A program made the translations under genes and the position numbers. Below, piece by piece: positions 35,321-48,300 of a stretch of 64,000 bases of DNA. The notes beneath the pieces were generated by a model, which worked only from the letters and a program-made list of their open reading frames with translations, did not search any database and was not told where the DNA came from. The first letter of the stretch is position 1. Each line of letters starts with the position of its first letter. Source of the stretch: Nymphaea colorata (Eukaryota; Streptophyta; Magnoliopsida; Nymphaeales; Nymphaeaceae); assembly GCF_008831285.2 (NCBI RefSeq), contig NC_045142.1, forward strand, positions 20,773,354 through 20,837,353. The letters run 5' to 3'.

Positions 35321-35337
35321 CTTTGTCAACGACAAAG
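35321..35337 (-). promoter_or_regulatory. LINE 3'-terminal stem-loop (copy B)
   Basis: The palindrome CTTTGTCAACGACAAAG forms a perfect 7-bp stem with a 3-nt loop right before the A-rich tail. It is identical in copies C (50397-50413) and D (62383-62399). Confidence 0.6.
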
Positions 35338-35664
35338 GAGTTTCCAAAGGAGATAGCCTCCAAAGAGAAGTGATATTTAACCACGGAATACCTACTCACG
35401 ATTGAGCCAACCAATGAACCAGAGTCACTCTCTTAGTTCCTTGACACGAGAACTAAGAGCATGACAGTTTGTGATTAGAGTAACATGACAGTCTTTAGGA
35501 ATCCTCTCTACAAGAAGAGAGTCCATAATTCTGATCATGTTTGAGAAGAGAAACCTTTGTACCACCAACCTGGTTTTCCTGATTGGGGAGGCATTAAACC
35601 ATAGTAAACCAGCCACTTTATAAACATTTGCAACACAATGTGACCACTTCCAGCCCCCACTCAT

Positions 35665-38600
35665 CTTTACTCTGACAATGCCAAAAATGGCTGAAAATTA
35701 AGGTTTGCAGATAGATATTTATTGCCTGTTTTACATGTTGTCCTCATTCTTGTTTATAGAATACCTCACAACATGAGTGTCAGACTTCCCTCTTACCAAT
35801 CTCAGCTAGCTTAACCACCTCTTTATGCACCACCTGATTTTTGAAACACCATAGCTTCCAGATTGTGATATTGAAGCAGGCAAGCCAACACCATCCAAAT
35901 TCTTTACATGAAAACCTCTTCCTCCACCACCAGTTCCAGACAGAGAAAAAGTCTGAGGTTTGGAATTTATCAACTACAAACCATGAATAGATGCATTGCT
36001 AAATGTTCATAGCATTAGTATATGAGAAAAGAAAGTGACATAGATCTTCACAAGCCCTCCATACAACTTAAAGACAGAAACAATGGAAGACCCTACATGT
36101 TGAAGTTTGGCATCAGCAGGTAGACGTTAATAACTACAAACAAACACAAACCAGTTAGCTCTAGGTAACGCTTTTGCGTTCTACAATGTACTGTGCCATG
36201 TAACTACCATTCCTTTAATTTTACGTGGTTCCAGACTTGGCTCTTGAGCTTTGCAGGTTTACGATTTTCTTTAGAACAAAAAAAATCTACACTTTGCATA
36301 AGCCTAAGTTGAAGGCAATCTCCAATGCATTGCACATGTCACCATAGATTTAGCTCAATGTGGTGCTGTATTAGCATTTACTTAACCGAATTTTGAAGGA
36401 AAGGTTCTACTTCCCAAGCAGATCCAATGGAATCTGCTTCAGTAAAACATCCTCCGTAGAACTTAGCAAGCTCTCCATTCATTAAATTTCAAGTAACAGA
36501 TTTAGATCCCGCCCAAGAGAAGAAATATTGGGAACCATTTCCACATACCAAGTACTTTTCCTACTCAAATACTTTTTCATGCATAATGAGTCCCATATGC
36601 CCTGGTGAAAAACTATTGTACATCCTAGAAACAATCGATTAGCTTCATTGACCTCTTTAAGTTTTCTAATGCCGAGCTCACCTTCCTATTTACGAAAAGC
36701 CAAGACATTCCAGGCAATTAAATGAGGCTTACCCCCGCATCCGACTCTTCCTATAAAAAACTGCACATAATCTGTTCCATTTTCTTAATGACACTAAGAG
36801 GGCACTTGAACACCAACATCCAGTAAATACGAAGTGCTTCTAATACTGATTTGATCAAGTAGATCCTACTGCATAGGAAAGTATCATGCTTATTCATAAA
36901 CTAAGTTTACTCTATATTTTTAAAAGAATAAGAACCATACCAACATTCTCAAATTTGTTGTCTTGGATGGGAGACCCAAATATCGAGGAGGAAACTCTCC
37001 TAGGTTCTCGCCGTACTGTTTACAAATACTTGCAATCTTGCTTTGGCCCATATTGAAAAAGTAATGCTGATTTTTCAAGGTTAATCATCATTCCACCATA
37101 GAGTTCAAACAGGAAAAAAAATTGTAGATAAAGAAAGCCATTCTTGAAGGCTTTTAAGAAAATCAAGATGTCATCAGCATACATTGTAGAAAAACTCCTT
37201 CTATGCCTCTTCCAATATGCAGTACTTCAATCATTCTTCTTTGAATTGTAGCTTGCAATCTATGTGGAAAGATTTTCATGACAATGAGGAATAAAAATGA
37301 AGATAAAGGTATCCTTATTGCAGACCATGAGAAGATCCAAAGTATTCACCTTGATGGTCATTAATCACAAGAGCACAAAAATCATTTGTCACTACTGTCA
37401 TTACTTTTTAAGTCCAAATAGGATGAAGTCCTAAATGCAAGATGGCAGCTTGTAAGAAAGTCCAATTGACCCTGTCGTATGCTTTTGATAGGTCTATCTT
37501 CAACATAAGCTAGTTGATCTAGCTTTAGACATTGTGTATACCATCTCAAGCACAAGAAGAAGACATTGATGGACGTTTCTATCTTTCAAAAACCCACCAT
37601 GCTTGTTGGAAATGACCCACTTTAGTGCCTTCTTCATTCTTGAAACCATGATTCTGAAAATAAATGTCAGTACACTATTCTCAAGAACAATATGTCTTAA
37701 ATTGGAAATGGGCACAGCTGAATCAAATTTAAGAATTATGATTATATGACTTCTCCCTAGTTTCTTAACAAGCTTTCCTTTCTTAAAAAAAAAACTCTCT
37801 AGTGGCAACTGTGATATTAGTCCTTAACATGTCCTGACTTTTTTGAAGGAACGATTTCAGAAACCCATTCAGACCTGGTGCACTATTGGAGTTGGCACCC
37901 ATAACAGCTATTGCACTTCCTCATCTGAAATGGGACTTAACAACGTTAAGTTTTCTTTTATAAATACGCAGTGACCAACAGCAAGCTGATCCATAATTAT
38001 TCTTGTTGAGTTGTCACGGGTAGAAAATCTTTAAAAATGAGAAGTACATGCTGAAAGAATTGGATCCTCCTCATAAAACTCCCCATCATCTGTCTTCATT
38101 TGCAAGAGTCTTTTTTTTTTACCTTCTTGAACATAGCATGAAAACATTTTCTGTTATTATCCCCTTTTTTAGCCATGATACCCTTACTTTCTTTTTCTAG
38201 TACATTTCTTCATCTCAAAGAGCATCCGCAAGAAAACATCTAATATGATTTTCAGAAGTGGACCAATTATGAGATTCAATATCTTGCCTCTTATAAATTT
38301 CAATAAGATCCATTTGAAGTACGTTAATTCTGGTATCAACTTTCTTGGTTCTATACTTACTCCAATTACTTAGGCATGGTCGTACTCTATTCTGTTTTGC
38401 GAGAAGTTTAAGCACTGCGCATCCTCTACACTCCACTCTCCATGCTCTTGTAATAATGACCTTACAACTGGGTTGACACTCTCAATAAAGGAACTATTTA
38501 AATCTTCGTCTTCTCTTGCATGCGGTTTTAAAGATATTTAATTTACATGTAAAAGAGAAGTGCTGAGTGGTCCAAAGAACTCCTTGGTTCTACCAAAAGC

Positions 38601-39230
38601 TGCCCATAATTTTCAACTTGCTCAAAAATCTATCTAATTTGCTTTGAACCAGTGCTGCCGGGGTGCAGAGATTGGTTCAAGTGAATGCTCTGTTTCTGTC
38701 CACAATCTCTCTTAGTCAAACATCTTGAATGAATCCATTGAATGCTAAACAAGCTTGTCTAGCAGGGGCCGGCCCATTTTTCAGACTCCTTATAAGTTAA
38801 ATTAAAATATTTCATTATAATACTAAGATTTGTTTGTTGGCAATAATAATATTTAACATAACCAATTGGTCTTTGCGAATTCTAAAGTGAGGGTGAAGAT
38901 ACACCCCTATTGTATCAAAGTTGAGATTGAAAGCTTTATGAATAAACAAACAATCCATCCAAAATTTATTAAATTTGCAACTAGTCAATCTAAAATCAGC
39001 CTGTCTCTAACTACACACAATTATGGCCCCATTAAGATTCACATCAATATTAGATTAAAAAAAAAACTCCTCGTAATGATTGCAAAAGGATTTGAAGTTG
39101 TCCGCATTCAACATGATATCGAAACATGAAAATGATCCCAAGTTGATGAAATATCACCTAATTGCCAAAATCTTTCTAGGTTGTTAGAGTAGCAAGGCCT
39201 GTAACATTCCAACTATAAACTTCATTTGAT
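35665..39230 (-). pseudogene. LINE ORF2 remnant: endonuclease, RT, C-terminal domain (copy B)
   Basis: In minus-strand order: a degraded SWNV start (about 39217); an RT piece PISNLRHIVLENSV with FLKDRN (37720-37510); KIDLSKAYDRVNWTF (37500-37456) in another frame; GSSHGLQ (in place of GLRQGDPLSP) near 37330; an intact active-site box YADD (complement 37170-37181); GMMINLEKSALLF (about 37100-37060), the usual post-active-site helix; a YLGLPI-like region near 36975; EGELGIRKLKEVNEAN (about 36700-36645), highly typical of plant LINE RTs; and a WKLW-containing tail near 35860. ORF2 copies LINE RNA at the nicked target. Stops and frameshifts throughout make it inactive. All four copies share this layout, which secures the identification. 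Confidence 0.88.
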
Positions 39231-39392
39231 GGCAATTGGAAACTCATTTTAGGCTCCTTTTCCTACAGGAGAACATTCTCTTTGTTATGGAAATCCTCTG
39301 CTCCTTGGATATCCATGTCAGGATCATGTTGCGCCAACTTCCTTTCATTCAGGCCAGAACTTTATATAGCCTTAAAAAATGTTGTCCCACAA

Positions 39393-39575
39393 CTCTATCT
39401 TGTGAAAAGTAACAAAAATTGATTGAAACTTGTGTCCAGCTATCTAAGGGTCCTTTCAAGTTTCAATTCCTACGATTATTCTCTTTGTTTTCATGTTTAA
39501 TTGAGTTGAGGAGGACTATCTGGTTAACTTGTGAAATGTGTTGGGTTCTGCTAAACAGGTGAAACTGCAGATTGT
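39393..39575. repeat. Segment shared with 4162-4345
   Basis: CTCTATCTTGTGAAAAGTAA through CTAAACAGGTGAAACTGC matches the insertion inside protease pseudogene 1. Here it is flanked by deletion junctions on both sides. Confidence 0.8.
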
Positions 39576-40316
39576 CAGTGTGAATTCAAATTTTATTTTA
39601 AAATTTTATATGAACCCTATTTTGATTGTCAGGACCATGAAATGCATGGAAGTATAAAAAATTGAGATTGGGGCTAGAGCCTTTGGTGGAGTCATACGTG
39701 AGCTGGTGTAGGCAATTGCCCAAATGGTCCTATCAAATTTCTTTATTTTCATTTTTACATAAGCTTTCAACTACTTGCTTCTTTATATGCACCAGTGACC
39801 CTATAGGTATGAGATTCTTTAAATTAGTGCCCCTAAGTCCAACATTCCTAACTCTGGCTGCCACTAAACATGGTTGGAGGTGGAACTAGCTAGATGATAA
39901 AATAATGAAGTTTCTGATAATTGATTGTACTAAGTTTTTTCTTAATCATGTAACAAATATGTTACCAATTGGCAGCTTCCCCATTGACCATCAGTGTCGA
40001 AAACTCAAGCAGCATCGATCGAAGAATCAACAAGCGACATCCCATGACAATGCTGGTGGCTAAAGTTCAGTTTCTCCTCCTCCACCACCCTTCTCTCCTC
40101 ATTCTTCTTGACTTCTATTTGAATCCCTTGAATATTCAGGAATGACCTGGCCAATCCAGTTTTCAGTCAACCTGATCGGATCATATGAAAATCCCATCAA
40201 AGGATCTGTAATGGCCCACCAAGAAGAAAGTTGCCATGATCTTTGAGAAAATTGATTTCTCACTACATGGATAAGCTTGCCCTAACCCATCAACTTGTAA
40301 CCTCAACCTCATATTT

Positions 40317-40498
40317 AGTGGCAGTACCCAAATTTTTTGACTGAACATCGCTTGAGTCACCGACCTGAGTTTGACAGTACCCATGTGGGCACTATGAAGT
40401 GACTAGAACTGAGTCCAGCTTTATCACAATATAATTTTTGACTAACTGGTGTGGGTAAATATGGTGTACACTGACCCACCCTTAGCTCTACTACTGCC
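40317..40498. mobile_element. Tip100-like hAT MITE remnant
   Basis: AGTGGCAGTACCCAAA at the left and CTTAGCTCTACTACTGCC at the right resemble degraded inverted Tip100-type ends. The interior has GTGGGCACTATGAAGTGACT, as in the Y-block relatives. Confidence 0.4.
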
Positions 40499-41327
40499 CT
40501 TCTTACAACATAGTCCCCTCACAAAATGTTACAATGTCAGCTGGTGTCTAGAAATTAATGACATAGACAGTGGATTAAATTATTTATTTAATTACTTAAC
40601 ATTTCAATAAAGCGAGGGTTTCCCTCGGCAGTTTCCCAGCAAAAAATTACCTACTTGATATCACAAGCAGTGGCTGCCGGATGGGCATGCAGACCAATTA
40701 CTTTATTATACTTGAACATATATGTTAGGTACGGGAAAACTATATATGTTACACTTATAACATGATAACTCGATTGCAAGATAATCTAAGCAAGGTTATC
40801 ATTTGAGAGCAATGTGTTATACTAGTGCAACTAGGGTGGAAGCGCTATGCCAGTTGATGGACATTTGGCTCTACTCACATGGGCATGGGCATTATGGGAA
40901 GCCGGATTTCAGTTTTCACTCAAACTGAAACTTGAAACTGGTTATGTTTACACCCGTATGTATAAAAAAATGTACATAATAAGTAAAAAATAAACATAGT
41001 TTTTTAGAAGGACAAAAAGGGTTTATGAAAAAGCAAAAAATCCCAAAATATACACTTATTTACAAAAAAACTCAAAAATACCCCAACTCCTTTCTTTTTT
41101 TTTTTCTTTGGTATACATTTGCGTGTACAACCTTGTGCATGTAACTCGATATTAATATATGTTATTTTATGTTCGCAAGAAAGAGATCAGGATGGGCATT
41201 TTCCCACATAAAAGGCATATAAGAAACATCAAATGGTAATTGGTGGGTCCGGTCCGGCCATATACATGTAAAAACAGTATGGCTGGACCATTGACGCAGG
41301 GCGCAGCCGGGTTTCTTGGATTGCTAT

Positions 41328-41450
41328 TTTGACAAGTAATGACAGGTCGAACACAACGAGGAGCCACTCATTTATTTCCATTATTTGGTTTGACAAGTAG
41401 GGACTGGCCGAACACAACGAGCAACCACTCATTTATTTTCTACATTTAGT
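41328..41450. repeat. 61-bp tandem duplication
   Basis: TTTGACAAGTA...CGAACACAACGAG...CCACTCATTTATTT occurs at 41328 and 41389 with several differences. The related Z-block part (about 32540) has one copy. Confidence 0.8.
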
Positions 41451-41608
41451 TTTCCAAAGAAAGACCAGCCTGATCCGTTTGGTATCCTTTGACCGGACCG
41501 GGCACAAGCCCTGTACTGACAACACGAACCAATATCACTGGACAAGGTAGGGGTGTAAAAAAGGAGGCCCAGGCTATCGCCAAAAAGAACTCACGGGTGG
41601 CTGACCGA

Positions 41609-41609
<1 letters not shown>

Positions 41610-41653
<44 letters not shown>
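41610..41653. repeat. (CT)n microsatellite
   Basis: 44 bp of CT, at the homologous position of 25832-25875. Confidence 0.95.
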
Positions 41654-41657
<4 letters not shown>

Positions 41658-43565
41658 TTGTGTGTGTGCCTGTGAATATATATATTTATACATATAAGAT
41701 GATAAAAAAACATACCACTTAGGTAAGGGACGGAAGCCAGGCCTATTACATATCTTTTTTCGTAATTTAGCAGTATCTTCAAATATATTTGGTGATAAAC
41801 ATACAATAAGTTAGTTATTATTTATTTTATTAATATACCATAATAATTAAGAAAGAGATGGCTCTTATCACATTAAAATTTTAATAGTAGAAAAAAACAC
41901 TTCTTTTTATGAAAGTAATTTGAACTTGAACATTATTTAGATTAAATTAGTGTTTATAATGAACAAATTAGGAGATTCACATTTTGTTCAAAAAACTTTT
42001 TAACACAAATATAAGAGGTCTGTTGGTTTTTGCTTGTGACCGAAGTAGTGCGTGTGTGTGTGTATATATATATATATATAAAATTTTCAATGACATTGCT
42101 ATCTCTTTTATAAGGACCGTGGTGTAGGTACTGTGAATAGCATTAAAATAGGGAAGGGGAAGTTGGTCGATCAAACCAAGGCATCTTTCAGATGTGGTTT
42201 CATTAGCATATCAGTCTTCTATATGCTTTTGTGGTGATGCTGATCTGTGTTGAAGTCGATGATATATGTGAGAGAGTTCCTACATAAAAAAGGACCAAAA
42301 GTTGTGGAAACTCATTCTTCTGCTTGAAGAGTCATATTTACCACTTGTTGGACATAACAAAAAGACAGTCAATTGCCTCTGATGTAACAGATTTTGATTT
42401 TTCTTGTTGTCATGGTATTCATAATTCATGTTCTTCCATAGCCACCATATTGCCATGGGAACACAATCTTCCAAATCCATATAAGTATTTTGATTCGAGC
42501 CTTTTTATTCCACCTCCACGTCTGCATCTCTTTCACCAAGTCTGAAACTGTAATACCAATGATGATAGAACTGTCATATCATGTAAACTAATGGTTCCTA
42601 TTCAACAGGGTGGTTCCTCTCTTTTTTGACTGGTCTACCACCGAAAGTGAAAATGTGGTGGAAGAAAGAAACAAAGAAACAGCTCCATGCCATTTGAGTT
42701 CTCTTGCATGTGTAGAATAGAGAGAGAGGGGGACAGAGAAAGAGATGGGTATTACATGTTGTATTCTTATTTTAAATAGTAGGCCGCACTGTCGAGTGGG
42801 AGAGAGGGATGAGCTTACGAGTGCCCCCATGTAATTTTATAGGAAATAAGTAGTTTTATGGTAAATGAAACATGAATTAAACAATTCTCCAACCTGTTAA
42901 GCCCAAAGAAAAAAGACACAAAAATACAATTGACATCATAGATGGCTCATTTTTTGAAATTATTGGGTTGTATTGATATGGTAGAAACCTTTTGGTAAAA
43001 TGGTTTTAGGTTAAGGATTCATGACTTACCCATTGAGTGACTTTGCCACTAGATATTTCCAAAATGAGTACTACGATGTCTGGATTCAATAGATATGTTG
43101 TTATTCCAGGCTTCCTTATCCTTTTAAGGCAAGGTCTATGGTAATGATAATCCAATGCCTTTTTGGTCCACTTTTTGAAATTGTAAACAAAAGCAAGACC
43201 TGGAAACGAAATGTTTTTTCTTTCTTTGTCCATCATTTCCTCACTTTTCTCCTTTCCCTTTCCATTCTAGCCATCATCCAAAGCATTTGGATGATGAATT
43301 TTTGCCAACCAAACATATTTTTCAAAAATGTGGACTAATGTGTGGGCCTCTTTAAATTCAAATTTGTATGATGAATTTTTGCCAACCAAACATGTCAGTT
43401 ATAATTCAAATTTGATAATAAAATATTCAAGGCATGACATGATGGGTGGCTAAGTCTCTGGTGCCAAAGTCCCCTTTCTCGATTGATTTGGGGAGTCAAG
43501 GCACATTCATTAATTTTCAGTACATATAGCCCGTTTTCTTGATTTTCCACACCAAACTTCCACTT

Positions 43566-44400
43566 TTATATAGGGTCCTGCAACACATTGTTAGTGGGGG
43601 AGAAAATAACTTGGCAATTTAAATCTTTAACAATTTTTGAAACGGACAACAAGTTACTTGAGAGATCAGGCACATAAAGCACTTTAGATTTAACACCATT
43701 TCTATGAAAATCTAACTCTTCTCCTTGAACAAGCATTGAGGAGCCATTCGCAGTAACATGATTTTTTTTCTAGGCATTGAAGAATAATTACTAAGGTTAT
43801 GGCAGTTCATAGACATATGATCACTAGCTCTAGAATCGATTATCCAATAATCAGACTTGAGGGAAATAAGAGCGTTACCGGTAACACTTGTTGATGTTGC
43901 AGTAGCATTTTTCTGCTCTTTACCATGATGATCCTTGACATTTTTAAGTAGTTCACTTATTTTTTCCAGCAGCTGAGTAAGATCCGAAGTATCCAAAGTT
44001 TTGGCTGTAACTTTGGCTACGGCAGCGGTGCTTTGTTTTTCTTTTTTCTTTTTTTTTTTTGCCTCATGGTGGTTGGTTTTTCATGGAGGAACCAACACCT
44101 TTCCTTTTGACAATGAGAACATAATCGTCGTGGACAGTTCTGCCACTTGTTTTTACAGTTTTTATCAACTCCATAGAAGGCAACCTATTCTACATTACCA
44201 GAGTTGTCCTTTGGATGATCAAAATTTTGAAGCATTACCTTTTTTCTAGATTCATCTCTTATAAGAATAGAACAAACAGTGGGAAGAGAACGAAGTCCCA
44301 GGGACATTAAAATCTGGCTTCGGATGGGTTCATAGTCTGGGCCAAGAGTCACAAGAAGTACAAAAAATTTCTGTTGTTCATGTTTTTTTCCTCTGGATCA
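43566..44400 (-). pseudogene. Copia protease/pre-integrase remnant (minus strand)
   Basis: Continues from the gag on the same strand. At about 44130-44060 a zinc-knuckle relic reads CSHCQKERCW (the CX2C...C pattern without the usual GH). At 43996-43712 a 94-codon frame holds a coiled, charged linker and the protease site WIIDSRASDHM, where functional copia proteases have DSGA. A further frame (about 43740-43590) reads SKVLYVPDLSSNLLSV and CQVIFSP, the typical linker to GAG-pre-integrase. The element stops near 43566 with no integrase. The G-to-R change in the catalytic loop and the frameshifts show it is dead. Confidence 0.8.
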
Positions 44401-44946
44401 AAGAGTAGCAGACATATCCATAAGATAGTCAAGTTCATCCCACATACCTTGTATGTTGCCTAGGAGATTGCTTAAATTTTTGTTTTGCTTCTTAAGATCC
44501 CAAATGACTTGAGAGAGTTGATACATATGAGCAATGTCATTTTTCTCACTATATGGTTCCTTCACCTTCCTCCAAATTTGGTGAGCAGTTTCTACGAAGT
44601 AAAATCCTTGAGTGACCTTAGGCACCATGGAGTTAATCAACCAAGACATTATGAGATTATTGGTGGATCGCCATTCTCTGTAAGTTGGATCTGTTTCAGC
44701 AGGTTTTGGAAGATCTTCAGTAACAAAATTCAGCTTGCTTGTGCCACTCAAATAGAGCATCACAAATTTGGACCAAGGTAAATAGTCGCTGCCAATGAAA
44801 AGTACAGAAGTAATTTTGTTTGCAGGGCTTGGTTGCTCCTGCACGATAATTTCTTCCACCACTTTGCTGGTGGTTCCAAAGCTTGAGTCATCTGTCATGA
44901 TGAAATGAGCAAGATCAAGCACCCGGAGATAAGCAAAATGTGCCAA
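44398..44946 (-). pseudogene. Copia gag (UBN2-type), nearly open
   Basis: A 183-codon open frame. The likely real start is the internal Met near 44899 (MTDDSSFGTTSK), since the residues before it lie between PBS and gag. It shows LPWSKFVMLYLSG (copia gag N-terminal 'W' motif), EWRSTNNLIMSWLINSM, HQIWRKVKEPYSEKND and the C-terminal MWDELDYL. Full copia gag regions are longer; the stop at 44398 truncates this before the zinc knuckle, whose relic lies further along. The domain would bind and package element RNA. Confidence 0.85.
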
Positions 44947-44960
44947 GAATGAAAGTCAAT

Positions 44961-44972
44961 GCTCTGATACCA
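44961..44972 (-). promoter_or_regulatory. Copia primer binding site (tRNA-iMet)
   Basis: The minus strand reads TGGTATCAGAGC, the exact canonical plant copia site, immediately after an LTR ending ...CA and about 60 bp before the gag start. Confidence 0.85.
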
Positions 44973-45300
44973 TGTTGAAATGGGATAAAGAAAGAGAACC
45001 AAGAAACGAACACTGATTTTTATGTGGTTCGGTCCATAGACATACATCCACGATGAATGCTAGAGCAGTTGCTCCTTTGATTTTCCCTGTTTCCTTATTT
45101 TCTTTCTTTGATTTACAAGTATATATACGATACATGAGGAAAGCAAAAGACAATGCATACGATCATTGGTACACTTTACATACAAAACTCAAAATTATCG
45201 AGGAAAGAATGTCAGTAACGTATATTGCAGCAATTTTTCCAATGTTCAAATCGATTTCAATAAGGCAAAAATGAGAATGATCCATTGAGCATGCTGCACT
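44973..45300 (-). mobile_element. Copia 5' LTR (minus strand), outer end approximate
   Basis: The inner end is fixed by the PBS: plus-strand TGTTGAAATG at 44973, i.e. the LTR ends in CA on its own strand. It contains the leader phrase GTGGATGTATGTCTATGG and TGTGGTTCGGTCC on opposite strands, as in the LTR at 20416. The outer end near 45300 is a guess; no partner LTR is present. Confidence 0.55.
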
Positions 45301-48300
45301 AGATGTAACACCCACTTTCAACATCATTAAATTCATAATTTCTCTTCTGATGTAACAGATTTCGACCTTTCTTTATCTGTTTCCCTCTTTCTCTCTCACA
45401 ATCTGTCGACCTCTCTTTATCTATCAATCTCGCTTTGTCACTTTTACCTTCTCCAACTCCTTCTTGGTTCAGAGAATGCCAGATCTTTTGCTCTTTCCTC
45501 TCCACAATGAAACCCAAAGATTTCCCACTAAAAGTGTCTACCTCTCATTCTGCCATTTAATGCCAACGCCATCACCTCATTGCACAAACCCAACATGCCC
45601 ACCGCATCGTGCAGGGTCTCTACCTTCCCCATCAGTGACCCAACTTGCAGTCTGAATGGCATCATCTCTTCTACCCCAACCAGCAGCCTCCAAGCCCTCA
45701 CTACAACCCGCAGTGCACCACCATCATTCTTCTTCCCCTATCTGCCCCCCAACCTGCTGTCCACTGTCAAGCTTGTAGTAGGTGCATGTGGAGAGTAAAT
45801 GTCTATTTTGAGATTGAAGATTCATAGTAATTAAAAACGAGCAAAAAAGAGTCGCACAATCATCCCCTGCTGCTGCTCAATGGATTAATTTGGTAGAAAG
45901 AGATGGATAATCCTCCTCTATTCTTCTTCTACTTACCAGATGATCATTCTCCAAATAGGTCAATTTGAAGCCTTGCAACCAGAAACAATCTATTCATGCA
46001 AATGTTTAATCATAGTGTTTCTCTCCCTGCAAAGAGTTGATCTCTTTCTTGCACAATAACACTGTGATCATTTTACACAAGAGAAGATCTATGAGGATTG
46101 TCAGGCATTTCTTCATATTCATGTTGGTAGAACTTCTTTATTATTTTCTCCTAGTGATTGGACACTTGACCTTCTTTTTTTTTCTTTTCCTTTGTGAAAG
46201 AGTGAAACAAGAGATGGGGATCGTTTTTCACCATTTTTTCTTATGTTATCTTAGATTGTCAATTTTCTTTATCCATTTTCCTTTGTCTTAATAAAAGAAA
46301 AAGCAATTAACATGACATGGAAAGCATGAGGCAGGGGATTGAAACCTACACATCACTCAATTGGCTGCCTTGATCCAAGACAATCCATTTTCAATCAACA
46401 TGAAAAAGTTTGTATTATAATTTCTGTAAAAACTTTTCAAGGAAGTAAGCGATAGGGTGGTTCTACGCCGAAGTTTTCAAATTTCATATACTAAATCTCT
46501 AAGATCAGTGTTGATGAGGAGACCAATTTGTTGATATGTTTGCGTTCCCAAAATTTACTTTGATTTTTGAATTGCTTCAGCAATATAAAATTTTATTTTT
46601 GAAATGAGAGAGAGGGAATCACCCATCTGTATGAAGATTGATTGTTCTCAGGATGTTTATGAGGATAACCAATCCGATGGCTATACTTATTCTTGATGCA
46701 TTTCACTTTTGCTTAAAAATCTTTTTCATTCTAAATATGGTGTGGTGTTTGGAGAAAATGTTGAAGATTTGATGTTTCAAATTTTTTAGAAAGTTTTAAA
46801 GAATCATTTAAGAGCATAATCCATTTTGATTTGAGAGATTTTGAATTGAGAAATCTTTGCAAGTATTATTTGGAAACATATGAAAGATAATATGGGTATT
46901 TTAAAGATCATTTTTAATGTTGATTTAGTGTCCTCTTAAGAACTTAAGTAAATTTAAGATTTTCCTCTAATTCGGTATTACATCGCTAGAGCTTCATTTC
47001 ATGTTACTTAAATTCTTTTAGAGAAATGCATGTGATTATTTGTGAATTTCCCAAGTGCATGTGAATGTATGAATGGATTGAACTTATATAATTGGAAGCA
47101 AATCCTTCATTCCTACGATAACATTTATCTAAAAGCATTTTCACCATCACATACATGTAAGTTTCCCACTTTTATTTACATAATTGTCTTCAATATTCTT
47201 ATGAAGAGAGACAAATTTTTGAAAATGGAATGAGGTTGTAGACTATCAAACATGATTCTAATATTAGATCATTAATTGAGTTTTGGTCTCAATGAAGTTG
47301 ATAAACAAATATTAAAATCCTAGACCTTAGGGAAGAGGTGTTTGAGAAAATGTGTTTGAAATGTTTGAGAATATGTGTTTGAAAAAATTGAAAGAAATGA
47401 CAAGAAAATAAAGAAGAAATGATTCTTAGTAATGTCTTAATTTTTAAAAGAGAGAGGTGCATATATGTATACATATGTGAAAACTTATAAAAGAAAGATT
47501 TTAAATCTAATAGAAAGAGAGAGGTAGAAGAAGATTTTTTTAGAGAGAGATTTTAGAGAGAGAAAATAAAATGCACATATAAATTTATTTATATGAATAC
47601 GTATATAAAAAATTGTAAATGAAAATGTTAAACTATAGGGAAAAGAAGACAAAGAGAGGTAATTATGTGTATGTTGGTAGAAGAAGTTTTTTTTAGAGAG
47701 AGAGAGAGATTCTAGAGAGAGAAAATGAAATGCACATATAAATTCATTTATATGTATATGTATATAAAAAATTGTAAACGAAAATGTTAAACTATAGGGA
47801 AAAGAAGACAAAGAGAGGTAATTATGTGTATGCATAAGTATATGACACGTATATACACATATGGCTTTATGAATGTTGAAATCAAGAAATAACTTGAAAA
47901 GATCTGACTTCGGTTTTTCTATATAAGTCGATGAGGAACTTGGGCTCATGCAAGAGGCTAAATTAAGTTTCGGAAGCCTCATTGAAGTTGGTTCTTGCTT
48001 TCAAAATTCTTTTGGAAACATGAATCCAAATATTTTTATATGTGGGCATAAATAATAATCATTTCATCTATTACAAGGAAATGGAGAGCAACATAAAAAA
48101 GCTCTTATTGGGATCCATATTCGGGTGATTTCAGGAAGATGCATTTGTTAACATGTACACTGAAGGGCTTTTTCAGGTTGGACAAATCCTAACATCAAAA
48201 TCAACATAATAATGAAGAAATTCCAACCCAAACGCTCATTCTTATTGTTTATTTGCATATTAATTAAAAAAATTAGTTTACTATGCGTGAACATCATCTC

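Larger units (their letters stand above)
35294..39390 (-). mobile_element. L1-type LINE, copy B
   Basis: The most complete LINE 3' half in the window. On the minus strand it runs from the endonuclease region (start about 39217) through RT, the zinc-binding-like C-terminal part, a 3' UTR and a conserved stem-loop (35321-35337) to an A-rich tail (T-rich on plus, 35294-35320). At 39390 it joins sequence that in unit A lies 1.9 kb further on (4162), so ORF1 and the true 5' end are deleted. Confidence 0.88.
39575..43400. repeat. Repeat block X, unit B
   Basis: 39575-40400 matches 7345-8340 (minus the extra direct repeat of unit A), and 42085-43400 matches 8365-9650. The middle (40400-42085) carries material absent from unit A: repeats shared with 19140-19510 (40806-41600) and with 25830-26260 (41610-42060). 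Tip100-like ends occur at 40317 and 40498. No coding similarity. Confidence 0.75.

Noticed and set aside
47485-47982. 165-codon minus-strand open frame
   Set aside because: Low-complexity Ser/Leu/Phe/Tyr product created by a tandem duplication of near multiple-of-three length.
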